A program made the position numbers and the translations under genes. The notes under the pieces are model-generated. The model searched no databases. It was not told the DNA's origin and worked only from the letters and a program-made list of their open reading frames with translations. Shown piece after piece: positions 51,625 to 62,018 of a DNA stretch of 64,000 nt (positions are counted from its first letter, which is position 1; each line of letters opens with the position of its first letter). The DNA is from Ichthyophis bannanicus (taxonomy: Eukaryota > Chordata > Amphibia > Gymnophiona > Ichthyophiidae): assembly GCA_033557465.1 (NCBI GenBank), contig CM066037.1, forward strand, positions 518,622,686 through 518,686,685, read 5' to 3'.

Positions 51625-53547
51625 ATGGCTGCCAGTGGTTTCAAGCGGTGTGGTCAGTGTGACCGAAATATGTCACTAACTGACACACACGACTTTTGCC
51701 TCCGCTGCCTGGGCCCGGATCATGAAGAAATGATCTGTGGGCCCTGCGGCAAAATGTCCTCCAAAGCGTTGAGAAGTCGGCGGCATCAGCGGGATAGAAT
51801 CTTCGCTGACCCCAGCCGTACCCGGACCTCGTCGGAGGCCTCCGCGTCCAAAGGCTCCAGCTCGGACCGTCGCCGGAGTTCCTCCAACAGGGGTTCTCCC
51901 TCCGGGGACCATCGTCGTAAGGTGAAAGCCGCGAGGGCGGCGTCGGTGGACGCTCCTGGCTCCGCGAGGGCCAGGTCGCATAGCCCCGATAGCCGTCCCG
52001 GGTCCTTGGAGAAGGAGCATCTCACGAAGCGACCTCGCCTGGAGTCGGAGCTGCCTGCTCGGGTAAGTCCTGTGGTCCTCCTGGACTCGCCTCCGAGACA
52101 GCCGACGTCGGGCCCGACGCCGTCGGGGCCCGAGTCGGGGGCTGCTGGGTCACCTGAGCTCGGACTCAGGTTGACGGCCTTGGAGAGCAGATTGTCTGCC
52201 TTCATGGACCAGCAGCGGGCACTGCTCGCTGGCTTCGCTGGCGCCGCTGCCCCGACCGCCGGGACGTCGACGTCCAAGTCGACCCCGGAGACCGAGCCGA
52301 TCCTCGAGTCGATGCGAACTCGAGTCGATCCTCGGTCGAGGTCACCCTCGGCCTCCCGTTCGGGACCGAGGTCGCCGACGCCGACTCCCTCGGCGTCGGG
52401 GCGGCAGGCGCCGCGCCCTGCCCGGGCCGACCCCACCGAGTCCTCGTCGGAGTCGGTCTGGGAGTCTGAAGAGGAAGAGTCGCCTGATTCTTTCCGGACT
52501 CGGTGTGTCCCCTCGGACTCACCAGAGTCCGAGCCTCGGAAGCAGTCCCCTCCGGAGGATGCCCGGTTCTCGGACTTCGTCAGGGATATGGCCAAGGCTT
52601 TGGCCTTCCCTGCGGATCCCGAGGAGGAGCCTCGAGCCGAAGAGCTCGACGCCCTCCAGTATGACTCTTCCGCAAGGGAACACTTTACTGTACCGGTTCC
52701 TCCCATGCTGGAACGACTACTCTTCCGCATGTGGGAGAGTCCGGCCACCTCGCCGGTCCTGAGCAAGCGGGTCGATTCTATCTATCGAGTCCGCAAGAGC
52801 CCTGGCTTCCAAAAAGCACAGCTGCCACACCATTCCATGGTAGTGGAATCGGCCATGCATCGTCTTAAGAGCCAGAAGATGCACTCCTCGGTGCCTCCTG
52901 GCAGGGAGGCCCGTAACCTGGATGGCCTCGGCAAGAAGTGTTTCCAGGGCTCTATGCTTGCGTGTCGTGTCCAGACCTACCAGCTGTACATGGGCATGTA
53001 TCTCCGAGACCTGGCTAAAGAGCTAGCCGGATTCTCCGCTGGTTTGTCCGAGGAACCCTTGCGGAGGTTCCTGGCCTTGTCCACTGGTATTCGGGAATGC
53101 TCAAAATTCATATCCCGAGCAGCCTACGATGGCTTTGAAGCGTCGGCTCGAGTGGCCGCAGCCGGCATCGGTGCCCGCCGACAGGCTTGGCTTCAGTCAT
53201 CTGACCTTGAGCCCTGGGTGCAGGACAAGTTGGTCGATGTCCCCTGCCGAGGCGAAAACCTCTTTGGCAAGCCCATGGCTGAAAAGGCTGCACAAATTGA
53301 GACGGAGACTCTCACCAGGACTAGGCTTTCTAGGAAGACCTCCGCCCCTTCCCAGAAAAAGAAGGGCTCGGGAAAGAAGTCCTTTTACCCGAGGAAGGCG
53401 GCTGCCTACAAACAATACCCCCATTATCAGGCCCCTGCAGCTCCCCAACAGGGCCAGCAGGCCAAGGGACGGGGTAACGGGTCCCGTAGGCAGCAAGCCC
53501 CCAAGCCTGCACCACCAGCCCCTGCTCAGCAGGGTGGGGGTTTTTGA
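51625..53547 (+). CDS. A4 gag-like protein, 640 aa
   Basis: Uninterrupted and the same length as the A2 protein. All Cys/His positions of the N-terminal cluster are kept (CGQC, THDFCLRCLGPDH, CGPC). Conserved C-terminal blocks include SKRVDSIYRVRKSPGFQKAQ, QTYQLYMGMYLRDLAKEL and AAYDGFEASARVAAAG, with a Lys/Gln-rich end GGGF. Differences from A2 are scattered substitutions, for example DRRRSSSNR for DHRRSSSDR. The start follows the same leader gccctttttcccccg. The open frame indicates a young insertion. Confidence 0.85.
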   Translation: MAASGFKRCGQCDRNMSLTDTHDFCLRCLGPDHEEMICGPCGKMSSKALRSRRHQRDRIFADPSRTRTSSEASASKGSSSDRRRSSSNRGSPSGDHRRKVKAARAASVDAPGSARARSHSPDSRPGSLEKEHLTKRPRLESELPARVSPVVLLDSPPRQPTSGPTPSGPESGAAGSPELGLRLTALESRLSAFMDQQRALLAGFAGAAAPTAGTSTSKSTPETEPILESMRTRVDPRSRSPSASRSGPRSPTPTPSASGRQAPRPARADPTESSSESVWESEEEESPDSFRTRCVPSDSPESEPRKQSPPEDARFSDFVRDMAKALAFPADPEEEPRAEELDALQYDSSAREHFTVPVPPMLERLLFRMWESPATSPVLSKRVDSIYRVRKSPGFQKAQLPHHSMVVESAMHRLKSQKMHSSVPPGREARNLDGLGKKCFQGSMLACRVQTYQLYMGMYLRDLAKELAGFSAGLSEEPLRRFLALSTGIRECSKFISRAAYDGFEASARVAAAGIGARRQAWLQSSDLEPWVQDKLVDVPCRGENLFGKPMAEKAAQIETETLTRTRLSRKTSAPSQKKKGSGKKSFYPRKAAAYKQYPHYQAPAAPQQGQQAKGRGNGSRRQQAPKPAPPAPAQQGGGF

Positions 53548-55459
53548 CTCACTAAGCATAGCCTCTCCCCCCCCGCTGGTTCCTCCCAGCACCGGAGGCC
53601 GGCTGGTTCACTTCGCCCACAGGTGGTCCAGCATCACCTCAGATGCCTGGGTGCTTCAAGTCGTGCGAGAAGGCTATCTTCTCCACTTCCACCAGGTCCC
53701 TCCCTCCTTTTTTCCGGGAGAACCTCCACGACCCCCTCTGCACAGGGAATTACTCCTTCAGGAGTTAGCAGGTCTTCTACAGGAACAGGCGGTGGAACCG
53801 GTGCCCCACCACCTGGAGGGTCAAGGTTTTTACTCCAGGTATTTTCTGATACCAAAGAGAACAGGAGGCCTCAGACCCATCCTGGACCTGCGCAACCTCA
53901 ACAAGTTCCTCGTGCGAGAGAAGTTCAAGATGCTTACCCTTGAAATCCTTCTGCCCTACCTCCAGCAGGGAGATTGGCTATGCTCCTTGGATCTAAAGGA
54001 TGCCTACACGCACATCCTCATCCACCCGAGCCACCGACAATACCTAAGGTTTGTGGTGGCAGGAAATCATTACCAGTACAGAGTACTGCCCTTTGGCCTG
54101 TCCTCCGCACCGCGAGTCTTCACAAAATGTCTCGCGGTGGTGGCGGCCCATCTCCGGCTTCACGGCCTCTATGTCTTTCCGTACCTCGACGACTGGCTCA
54201 TCAGAGCAGCGTCCGCTCTGGAGGTCACCAACGCCACGCGCCGCACAGTGACTCTTCTGCAGCACTTGGGCTTTGTTATAAACTTCGCAAAGTCCACTTT
54301 GCTCCCATCACAGGATCTCGAGTTCTTCGGCGCAAGACTGCACACTCCTCAGGCACGAGCATACCTACCGCTCGACAGGGCTCAACGGCTCATGGACCTA
54401 GCCGACCGTTTTCGCAGCCAGCCCCTGGTCTCCGCCAGGCGCTTCCTGAGACTGCTCGGCCATATGGCTTCCACCGTCCATGTGACTCCCAATGCCCGCC
54501 TGAATATGCGGCCTGCTCAATGGTGTCTCCGCCAGCAGTGGCGACAAGCCACAGGCGACCTAGCAGACCTAGTGCGCGTCTCCGAGCCGCTGCTCTCGTC
54601 TCTCTGGTGGTGGCTTCAGCAGCCGAACCTGATATTCGGAATGCCTTTCCAGTCACCTCAGCCGGCCCGGGTGCTGACGACAGATGCATCCCTCCTGGGC
54701 TGGGGTGCGCATTGCCAAGGGGCACGTACTCAGGGCCTCTGGACCACATGGGAGTCTGCTCAGCAGATCAACTTCCTGGAGCTCAGGGCGATCCACCTGG
54801 CTCTCAGGGCTTTCTCCCACCTGACTTCTCATCAGTCCGTCCTTGTCCAGACGGACAATCAAGTTGCCATGTTCTACGTGAACAAGCAAGGGGGCACGGG
54901 CTCCTTCCTCCTCTGCCGGGAGGCACAGAAGCTCTGCTCTTGGGCCGTCGGTCACGGCATTCTCCTCAAGGCAGTTTATCTCCCAGGCCAAGAGAATTAC
55001 CTGGCGGACAAACTCAGCAGGATCCTTCAGCCGCACGAGTGGCATCTGGATCCCTTCGTAGTTCAGAAGCTCTTTCTGAAGTGGGGCCTCCCCACGGTGG
55101 ATCTCTTTGCCAGTCCTCACAACCGGCAACTTCCTCGCTTCTGCTCTCGTCAGCCCCACCCCCGTCGGGTTGCGGCGGACGCTTTTCTACTCTCATGGTC
55201 GGGAAGCCTTCTGTATGCTTTCCCTCCCATCCCGCTAGTCTCTCGGACTCTTTTCAAGGTTCTCCGGGACAAAGCCTTCATGATCCTGGTGGCCCCTCGC
55301 TGGCCCAGACAGCCGTGGTTTCCGCTCCTGCTGCAATTAGCGGTGGAGGATCCATTCCCTCTGGGGTTTCAACCGGATCTCCTCACTCAGGATCAGGGTT
55401 CTCTGCTACACCCCAACCTCAGGTCTCTCAACCTAATGGCCTGGCTGCTGAGAGGGTAG
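53548..55459 (+). CDS. A4 reverse transcriptase/RNase H polyprotein
   Basis: Open from 53129 in the +1 frame relative to gag. It carries RT (GFYSRYFLIPKRTGGLRP, SLDLKDAYTHILIHP, FPYLDDWLIRAAS) and RNase H (LTTDASLLGWGAHC, LELRAIHLAL, QTDNQVAMFYVN, YLADKLSR). The distal VDLFASPHNRQLPRFCSRQ, YAFPPIPLV and ILVAPRWPRQPWF region follows. Ends LNLMAWLLRG, overlapping the recombinase. All catalytic acids are present. Nearly the same as A2, with minor differences such as EFFGARL for EFIGARL. Confidence 0.9.
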
Positions 55460-56376
55460 TCCTTGCTCCCCTTCTCCTGCCGGCAGAGGTGGAGGAGGTC
55501 GTCTTGGCTTCTCGACGACCTTCTACCCGCAAATGCTACGCCCTTAAATGGCGTCGCTTTTCCGTTTGGTGTACCCAACAGTCTCAGGATCCCTTCTCCT
55601 GCCCGGTGTCGGTGATCTTGCAGTACTTGCTGCACCTCTCTAATCTGGGACTTAAGTCCAACTCCGTCAAAGTTCACCTCAGTGCTCTTTCGGCGCATCA
55701 TGTGCCGGTGGACGGCAGACCTCTCTCCAGCGACCCTCTCGTAGCGAGGTTTCTCCGAGGTCTCCTTCTACTTAAACCACCTCTGCGCCCGCCAGCGCCT
55801 AGACGCGTAAGTGAATTGCAGGCCCTCGTGTCTGATCCCCCTTACACTCGGTTCTACAAAAATAGGGTAGTCCTACGGACTCACCCAAAATTTCTTCCAA
55901 AAGTGGTCTCCCCTTTTCACATCAATCAGGAGGTGGTACTTCCAACCTTCTTTCCCAGACCACACTCCAGCCGAGCTGAAACGGTCCTCCATACCCTGGA
56001 CTGTAGAAGGGCTTTGAACTTCTACCTTGACCGTACGCGGGAGCACCGTAAAGCTGCTCAGCTTTTTGTGTCTTTTGACCCCAATAAATTGGGGCTCCCG
56101 GTCTCCAAGCGTACACTGTCCATCTGGGTTGCGGACTGTATCACTTGGGCTTATGGGGCAGCCGGACTCTCCTTGGAAGGTCGAGTCACGGCTCATTGCG
56201 TTCGGGCAAAGGCCACGTCAGTGGCTTACCTCCGCTCTGTTCCGCTGGCAGACATCTGCCGGGCCGCTACTTGGTCTTCGAGCCAGACTTTTGCGGTCCA
56301 TTACTGCCTCGAGAGGGAGTCCCGTAGGGACAGTGCTTTCGGACAGGCAGTCCTCCGTAATCTCTTTGAGGTCTGA
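55429..56376 (+). pseudogene. A4 tyrosine recombinase with 40-codon in-frame deletion
   Basis: The frame is continuous from before 55429 to the end AVLRNLFEV. The reading jumps from LLLKPPLRPPAP straight to RRVSELQALVSD. In A2 these are separated by 40 residues, including the LQRITCPPFEP and FLSWKTLFLIALTSA segments. The catalytic RR, HCVRAKATS and HYCLERESRR remain. The lost part covers the helix before the first catalytic Arg, so the protein is probably inactive while gag and RT are intact. The simplest cause is a 120-bp deletion near 55800. Confidence 0.88.
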
Positions 56377-56507
56377 GCAACTCCTACCCTCCATCCCGGA
56401 TGTGGGCTACCGGTGGGTGTTCATTCAGCGAAGATTCTTTCCTTCTGTGCTGCTGAGCTAGAGGGAGCTCATTTTTGTGCTTAGGGTCTCCGGTAGCCTT
56501 GAGCTTG

Positions 56508-56615
56508 GGAGTCCCATAAGTGAGGACTGACTTCCTGCTTGGTCCTGGAGAAAGCGTAGTTACTCACCTGTAACAGGTGTTCTCCAGGAGCAGCAGGAAT
56601 CAGTCCTCACAACCC
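56508..56615. repeat. A4 internal complementary region
   Basis: gagtcccataagtgaggact to tggtcctggag, AAA (56551-56553), then gcgtagttactcacctgtaa. It shares the A4-specific ataagtg variant with both ends. Confidence 0.92.
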
Positions 56616-56885
56616 TCCCTCCTCCCCTTGGAGTTGCAATCGTCTGCTTTAGTTTTTTTGCAAATTTTTATGCTATCTTTTTTAGCTATGTCATCTGACT
56701 GGCTAAGATGGCACCCTTGGGCGGGAAGAGGACCGCGCATGCGCGCTGCAATTCCCAAAGGCTTTCTTTGAAAGCTGGGGAAAATTGCTCCGCGAGGGCT
56801 CCGTCGGCGCCGACGTCACCCATAAGTGAGGACTGATTCCTGCTGCTCCTGGAGAACACCTGTTACAGGTGAGTAACTACGCTTT

Positions 56886-57022
56886 TCCTCTTCTGCTTCA
56901 ACTGGCGGAGGATCCTCCACTACCTCTGGGGTTGCAACCCGACCTTCTCTCACAGGACCAGGGTTCCCTTCTGCACCCCAATCTCAAATCTCTCAATTTG
57001 ATGGCATGGAGGCTGCAAGGGT
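56886..57022 (+). pseudogene. A3 RT polyprotein C-terminus, after A4
   Basis: Continues WF-PLLLQLAEDPPLPLGLQ, then LLSQDQGSLLHPNL and LNLMAWRLQG to a TAG. In register with the part before A4 (49450-51220). Confidence 0.88.
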
Positions 57023-58061
57023 AGTTTTGGCTCCCTGGGGCCTACCTCAGGAAGTTGAGGAAGTTGTCCTAGCTTCTAGGAAACAGTCCACTAGGAAAAC
57101 CTATGCTCTCAAATGGAAAAAGTTTTCTGTGTGGTGTCAGCTACGTACAGAGGATCCTTTCTCCTGTACTGTGCCAGTAGTGCTTCAGTACCTACTGCAC
57201 TTGTCAAATCAAGGACTTAAGTCCAATTCTGTTCGGGTCCACCTCTCAGCTCTAGCAGCTCACCACTCACTGGTGGAGGGACATTCTCTGTCGGGTCACC
57301 CCTTGGTGTCCCGCTTTCTCAGGGGTTTGCTTCTGCTCAAGCCTCCAATCCGTTCCCCTGCTCCTGAGTGGGAGCTGAATGTGGTCTTGCAGCAACTGAC
57401 TCGCCCACCTTTTGAGCCGATGGCTACTTGTCCACTCCGCTTCCTCTCCTGGAAGACACTCTTCTTGATAGCCCTTACTTCGGCTAGGCGAGTGAGTGAG
57501 CTTCAGGCCCTGGTCTGTGACAGGCCTTACACCAGAATCTATAGGAACAGGGTAGTCCTTCGGACTTATCCAATGTTTCTCCCTAAGATTATCTCCTCTT
57601 TCCACCTCAATCAGGAGGTGGTTCTTCCAACATTCTTCCCTAGGCCTCATGCAAGCCAGGCTGAAGCAGTCCTGCACACCCTGGACTGTAGGAGGGCCTT
57701 ATCCTTCTACCTTGACCGTACGCAGGGGCATAGAAGGGCTACTCAGCTCTTCGTATCCTTTGACCCCAATAGGTTGGGGTTGGCTGTGTCCAAGCGTACC
57801 TTGTCCATCTGGGTTGCTGACTGTATCACCTGGGCTTATAAGGCGGCTGACCTTCCTTTGCAGGGTAGGGTCACGGCCCATCGTGTCAGGGCATTGGCTG
57901 CCTCAGTGGCTCATCTCCGCTCTGTGCCCTTGGTAGATATCTGCAGGGCTGCAACTTGGTCTTCAAGCCAGACTTTCGCAACCCATTACTGCCTAGAGAG
58001 GGAGTCCCGTAGGGACAGTGCTTTTGGCCAGGCAGTACTCCGGAATCTCTTTGAGGTTTAG
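57006..58061 (+). CDS. A3 tyrosine recombinase, intact
   Basis: 351 codons, MEAARVVLAPWGLPQEVEEV to AVLRNLFEV. Blocks: KTYALKWKKFSVWC, NQGLKSNSVRVHLSAL, the catalytic Arg in TSARRVSELQAL, AHRVRALAAS (HxxR) and THYCLERESRR (Tyr). This version starts in the RT overlap, has its own Met and is free of stops. The rest of A3 is broken, so it survives only as a potentially active single gene. The family recombines circular cDNA with the target site. Confidence 0.92.
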   Translation: MEAARVVLAPWGLPQEVEEVVLASRKQSTRKTYALKWKKFSVWCQLRTEDPFSCTVPVVLQYLLHLSNQGLKSNSVRVHLSALAAHHSLVEGHSLSGHPLVSRFLRGLLLLKPPIRSPAPEWELNVVLQQLTRPPFEPMATCPLRFLSWKTLFLIALTSARRVSELQALVCDRPYTRIYRNRVVLRTYPMFLPKIISSFHLNQEVVLPTFFPRPHASQAEAVLHTLDCRRALSFYLDRTQGHRRATQLFVSFDPNRLGLAVSKRTLSIWVADCITWAYKAADLPLQGRVTAHRVRALAASVAHLRSVPLVDICRAATWSSSQTFATHYCLERESRRDSAFGQAVLRNLFEV

Positions 58062-58194
58062 GCAACTCCTGCCCTCCTGTCCTCTGTGGGGCTACCGGTG
58101 GAGGGTGTGTCCTTGAAAAGCCTTTCTTTGCTGCTGAGACTAGAGGGAGTTCTCTTGTTCAGCCTGGATTCCTCGGTAGCCCATAGCTGGGGAG

Positions 58195-58300
58195 CCACCA
58201 ATATGTGAGGACTGACTTCCTGCTTGGTCCTGGAGAAAGAGTAGTTACTCATCTGTAACAGGTGTTCTCCAGGAGCAGCAGGAATCAGTCCTCACAACCC
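58195..58300. repeat. A3 internal complementary region
   Basis: atatgtgaggactgacttcc to tggtcctggag, AAA (58236-58238), gagtagttactcatctgtaa. The gagtag variant matches the A3 right end ctactc. Confidence 0.9.
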
Positions 58301-58564
58301 TCCCTCCTCCCCTTGGAGTTGCAGTTGTACATAGTTTATTTTTCATTTTTGTGTGCTGTTCTTAGCTGTGTCATTTGACTGAGGTAAGATGGCACCTTTA
58401 GGCGGGAAGGGAACCGTGCATGCGTGCCTGCATTCCCAAAGGCTTTCATAGAAAGCTGGGGAAATGCTCCGCTGGGGCTTCATCGGCGCCGATGACACCC
58501 ATATGTGAGGACTGATTCCTGCTGCTCCTGGAGAACACCTGTTACAGGTGAGTAACTACTCTTT

Positions 58565-59534
58565 CCTTGAGTTTGTCCGGAACATGGCAAGGGCTCTCTC
58601 CCTCACCACCAAGTTGGAGGACTCTCGCATGGAGGATCTTGATATCCTCCAGTATGAGACACCACCCAAGGAGACCCTTTTGCCCCATCCCATCTATTCT
58701 CAGCTGGCTCCTTCTCCGGATGTGGGAAACACTGGCATCGGTGCCAATCGTCAGCTGATGCCTGGACACCATGTACCAGGTTCAGCGAGGCCCAGGGTTC
58801 AAGAAGGCATAACTCCCTCACACCTCCTTGGTGGTTGAATCGGCCATGCGGCGACAGAAAAGCCCAAAGACGCACTCATCGATGTCCCCGGGCAGGGAGT
58901 CCTGCAACTCTGCGCCCTCGGACAAAAATGCTACCCAAGGCTCAATGCTAGCGTGCCGCATACAAACTTAACAACTATACATCGGCATGTTCTTCCAAGA
59001 CCTCACCAAGGAACTCTGAGGCTTCGCAGCTGGCCTCGATGGAGACCACCTCCAACGCTTCCAGACACTTACGAAGTCGGTTGGGTAGTGCTCTAAATAT
59101 CTGTCTCAAGTTGCCTATGACAGCTTCGAATCTAGTGTGAGGGTGGCAGCTGCCGGCATCAGCGCTCAACACCAAGCCTGGTTCCAGACATTGGACCTGG
59201 AGCAATGAGTCCAAGAGAAGCTCCTCTATGTCCCTTGCCTCGGGGAGCAACTCTTCGGCAAGCCGATGGAAGACAAAGCGTCCGGGATTGAGATAGAGTT
59301 CATTACCCAGGACTGCTCTCGAGGAAGACTTCCACACTCCCAAGGAAGAAGCCACCCGGAAAGAAGTCTCCCTCCACAGAAAGCCCCGATAGGGCTGGCC
59401 CTATCCCCCATACCCGGCTACCCAGACCCCTCAACAGGGTCACCAGGGTAAGTGTACAGACCAGGGCCCACGCAAACCTAAGGCCCCCAAACCCTGGGCA
59501 CCGACCCCTGCCCAACCTGGGTCGGGGTTTTGAT
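58565..59534 (+). pseudogene. A5 gag, C-terminal part after A3
   Basis: Resumes FLEFVRNMARALSLTTKLED and DLDILQYETPPKET, equivalent to FSDFVRDMAKALAFPADPEE and LDALQYDSP in A2. Further on, decayed versions of the SMLACR, GMFFQDLTKEL and AAYDSFESS-like segments can be followed in changing frames, up to GSGF before a TGA at 59532-59534. Strongly mutated, clearly older than A2 and A4. Confidence 0.75.
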
Positions 59535-60800
59535 GCCTTCAGCATAGTGTCTCTTCCACTGAATGGTCAGCTGCCAACAGAGGGGCACTTAGTTAATTTT
59601 GCCCACAGGTGGACCTCATGTGGAATTCAGGTGGTCAGGGAGGGTTACCTCCTCCACCCGAACCAGCTGCCCCTACCTTTCTTTCCTGGGGAGCCCCCTC
59701 TGTCTCCCCTGCACCAGGCTTTGTTAATGCAAGAACTTGCGGACCTTCTCAGGGACAGGGCTGTAGAGCCTTTACCACACCACCTGAAAGGAAAAGGGTT
59801 CTACTCCAGGTACTTTCTGGTCCCAAAAAGAACAGGAGGACTAAGGCCCATCCTGGACCTGAGAAACCTGAACAAATTCCTGGTGTGGGAGAAATTCAAG
59901 ATGCTCTCCCTTGGCACATTGCTGCCCTACCTCCAGCAGGGAGATTGGCTGTGTTCCTTGGACCTCAAGGATGCTTAACACTCGCATCCTTATCCATCCC
60001 CATCACAGACGGTACCTAAGATTCATGGTCGGGGGCCACCACTACCAGTACAGGGTACTTCCCTTCGCCCTAGCCTCCATGCCAAGGGTCTTCACCAAAT
60101 GCCTAGCAGTGGTGGATGCCTATCTTCGTCTCCAAGGAGCCTTTGTCTTTCCTTAACTCAATGACTGGCTGGTAAGAGGAGACGCTGCCTCAGAGACCCT
60201 GCAGGCCACAGGCCGCATTATCAAGGTCTTACAAAATCTGGGAATTGTGATCAATCACCCAAAATCCCACTTTACTCCAGCGCAAGTCCTGGAGTTCATA
60301 GGGGCTCGCTTGGGTATCCTCCAGGTCAAGCTTTCCTCCCCCTAGACAGGGAGGATCTCTTCTCAGTCCTAGCAGCCAAGGTGCAAAGCCGCCACTCCAT
60401 GTCGACTTGGTGAGTGCTTTGCCTCTTAGGCCACATGTCCTCCACGGTCCATGTGGTTCCCAACTCCCGCCTCCACATGCAGATCGCTCAGTGGTGCTTC
60501 CGCTCCCATTGGACCCAGGCCACGGGCAGACTAGGGGACAGTGTCTGTATCCCATCTGTCGGCAGAGGGTGGCAGGATACACAATACCTGCAAATGGGCA
60601 TTCCCTTCCAATCCCCGAGCCCCCATAGGGTCTTCACAATGGATGCCTCCCTACTGGGCTGGGGCACCCATTGCAAGGAACTGCACACTCAGGGCCATCT
60701 TTCTCATGCTGAAGGCTTTCTGGCACTGCCTGCGGCATCAGCTGGTGCTTGTCCAGACGGACAACCAGGTCATGATGTTCTTCTGAAAAGCAAGACGGCA
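59535..60800 (+). pseudogene. A5 RT/RNase H remnant
   Basis: RT is readable: FAHRWTSCGIQVVREGYLLH, KGFYSRYFLVPKRTGGLRPI, CSLDLKDA followed by a stop, then HHYQYRVLPFALASMPRVFT and FVFP-stop-LNDWLVRG (the YLDD site is lost). RNase H has FTMDASLLGWGTHC (60638) and LVQTDNQVMMFF near 60750, then a stop. The remaining RNase H, distal domain and recombinase are absent, because the sequence switches to a gag fragment near 60800. Confidence 0.8.
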
Positions 60801-60844
60801 CAGGCGGGAGTCCCCAGTCGTTGAGCCAAGCTCCGAGCGCCACT

Positions 60845-62018
60845 GTCCTCGGGTAAGTCCTTGGTGCCAGTTGAGGTCCCATCCTGTTCCTCGGGCATCC
60901 ATTCCTCCCAGGCTAGTTTCCGTGACTCAGACCCCAGGTCCTCTGGAGGCTGCCGACCCCAAGGCAATGAGTCGTAGGGCCTCTGACTTGTCATCACCCC
61001 TCGATTCCAAGTGGGAGACAGACGATGATGCATCCCTGGAAACTAAATGGCACAGAGAGATTTCCTCGGACCTGTCACCCCTGGTGCCACTCTCCTCCAA
61101 AAGACATGGCCTTCCATGACTTTGTCAAGGACATGGCCAGAGCCCTCACAATGCAGACCGAGGTGGAGGAAGACCTGCATACCGAGGAGCTGGAGATCTT
61201 ACAATACGAGTCTCCACCCAAGGAAACCCTCACGGTGCCCGTGCAGCCGATCCTTGAGCGGTTACTTCTCAGAATATGGGAGACGCCGCAACGCCGTGTA
61301 CTGCTTCCAGAAAGGGCCAGGGTTCCACAAACCCCAGCTCCCACATAACTTCATGGTCGTCGAGTCGACCATGCAAAAACATAACAGTCAAAAGACCTAC
61401 TCTTCCGTTTCCCCCCGGAAGGGACGCCAGAGCCCTCGACGCCTTCGGGCTCAAGTGTTATCAGGACTCGATGCTGGCTTGCCAGATCCAAGCCTATGAA
61501 TTATACATAGATATGTACCTGAAGGCTCTAACCCAGGAGCTGTCGGGGTTCTTGGCTGGTCTTGTTGGGGAACTTCGATCAAGGACTGTTCCAAGATACT
61601 CTCCTGAGCAGCCTACGGCAGCTTCGAGTCGCAGCAGCTGGCATCGGTGCTTGATGCCAAGCCTGGTTACAGTCTTGTAACCTCGAGCAATGGGTCCAAA
61701 ACAGGCTGCTTGATATCCCTTGCACTTGGGAGAACCTATTCAGCATGCTCATGGCTGACAAGGCAGCGGAGATCGAGGCCGATGTGGTGACCCACCAGAG
61801 GCTCTCTAAAAAGACATCATCCCTTCCCCACAGGAAACCAGCAGGGAAAAGACCCCTTTTCCCGAGGAAAAAGGGTCCTTTCCCACAGTCACAACTGCCA
61901 GCCCTTCTCGGGCCAGCAACAAGGTTCTCACCCTAAGAGGCCAGGCCATGGGACTCAGAAGGCAAACACACTTAAGCCTCAGGCCCCAGTTCCCACCCAA
62001 CCTGAGGGGAGCTTTTGA
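60845..62018 (+). pseudogene. A7 gag, C-terminal two thirds
   Basis: Follows VSPVVL-like text, then FHDFVKDMARALTMQTEVEE and LEILQYESPPKETLTVPVQP (about 61120-61250), FHKPQLPHNFMVVESTMQ (near 61330), DSMLACQIQAYELYIDMYLK (61470) and the Lys/Pro-rich end to GSF before TGA at 62016-62018. Stops and shifts are common. Confidence 0.75.

Larger units (their letters stand above)
51221..56885 (+). mobile_element. DIRS-type retrotransposon A4 inside A3
   Basis: The left trinucleotide is GTT (51221-51223), the right TTT (56883-56885). Removing A4 restores the A3 reading QPWF-PLLLQLAEDP, proof of insertion into a coding DIRS. ITRs are at 51224-51385 and 56690-56882; the internal junction AAA is at 56551-56553. 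The variant cttatggg in place of catatggg occurs in the left end, the internal region and the right end. Gag and RT are open; the recombinase has a 120-bp deletion. Confidence 0.95.
47120..58564 (+). mobile_element. DIRS-type retrotransposon A3, interrupted by A4
   Basis: TTT at both ends (47120-47122, 58562-58564), inserted in the A5 gag. Its own length is about 5.8 kb without A4 (51221-56885). The ITRs are at 47123-47280 and about 58372-58561, and the internal complementary junction AAA is at 58236-58238. The element-specific text (gatgaagccccagc in the left ITR, its complement gctggggcttcatc in the right) is found in both ends. Gag is frameshifted, RT has one stop, and the recombinase is intact. 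Confidence 0.92.
43518..60800 (+). mobile_element. Old DIRS element A5 with nested insertions
   Basis: The left end is GTT-CTCCAGGAACAAGCAAGAAG. The left ITR shows CpG decay compared with A2 (gttggcgctgacagagccca instead of the tcggcgccgacggagccc type). Own segments are 43518-43909, 45451-47122 and 58562-60800. LTR C2 and A3 are inserted. Gag has many stops, and RT is broken. Its RNase H runs abruptly into a second gag fragment at about 60800, so the right end is missing. Confidence 0.75.
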
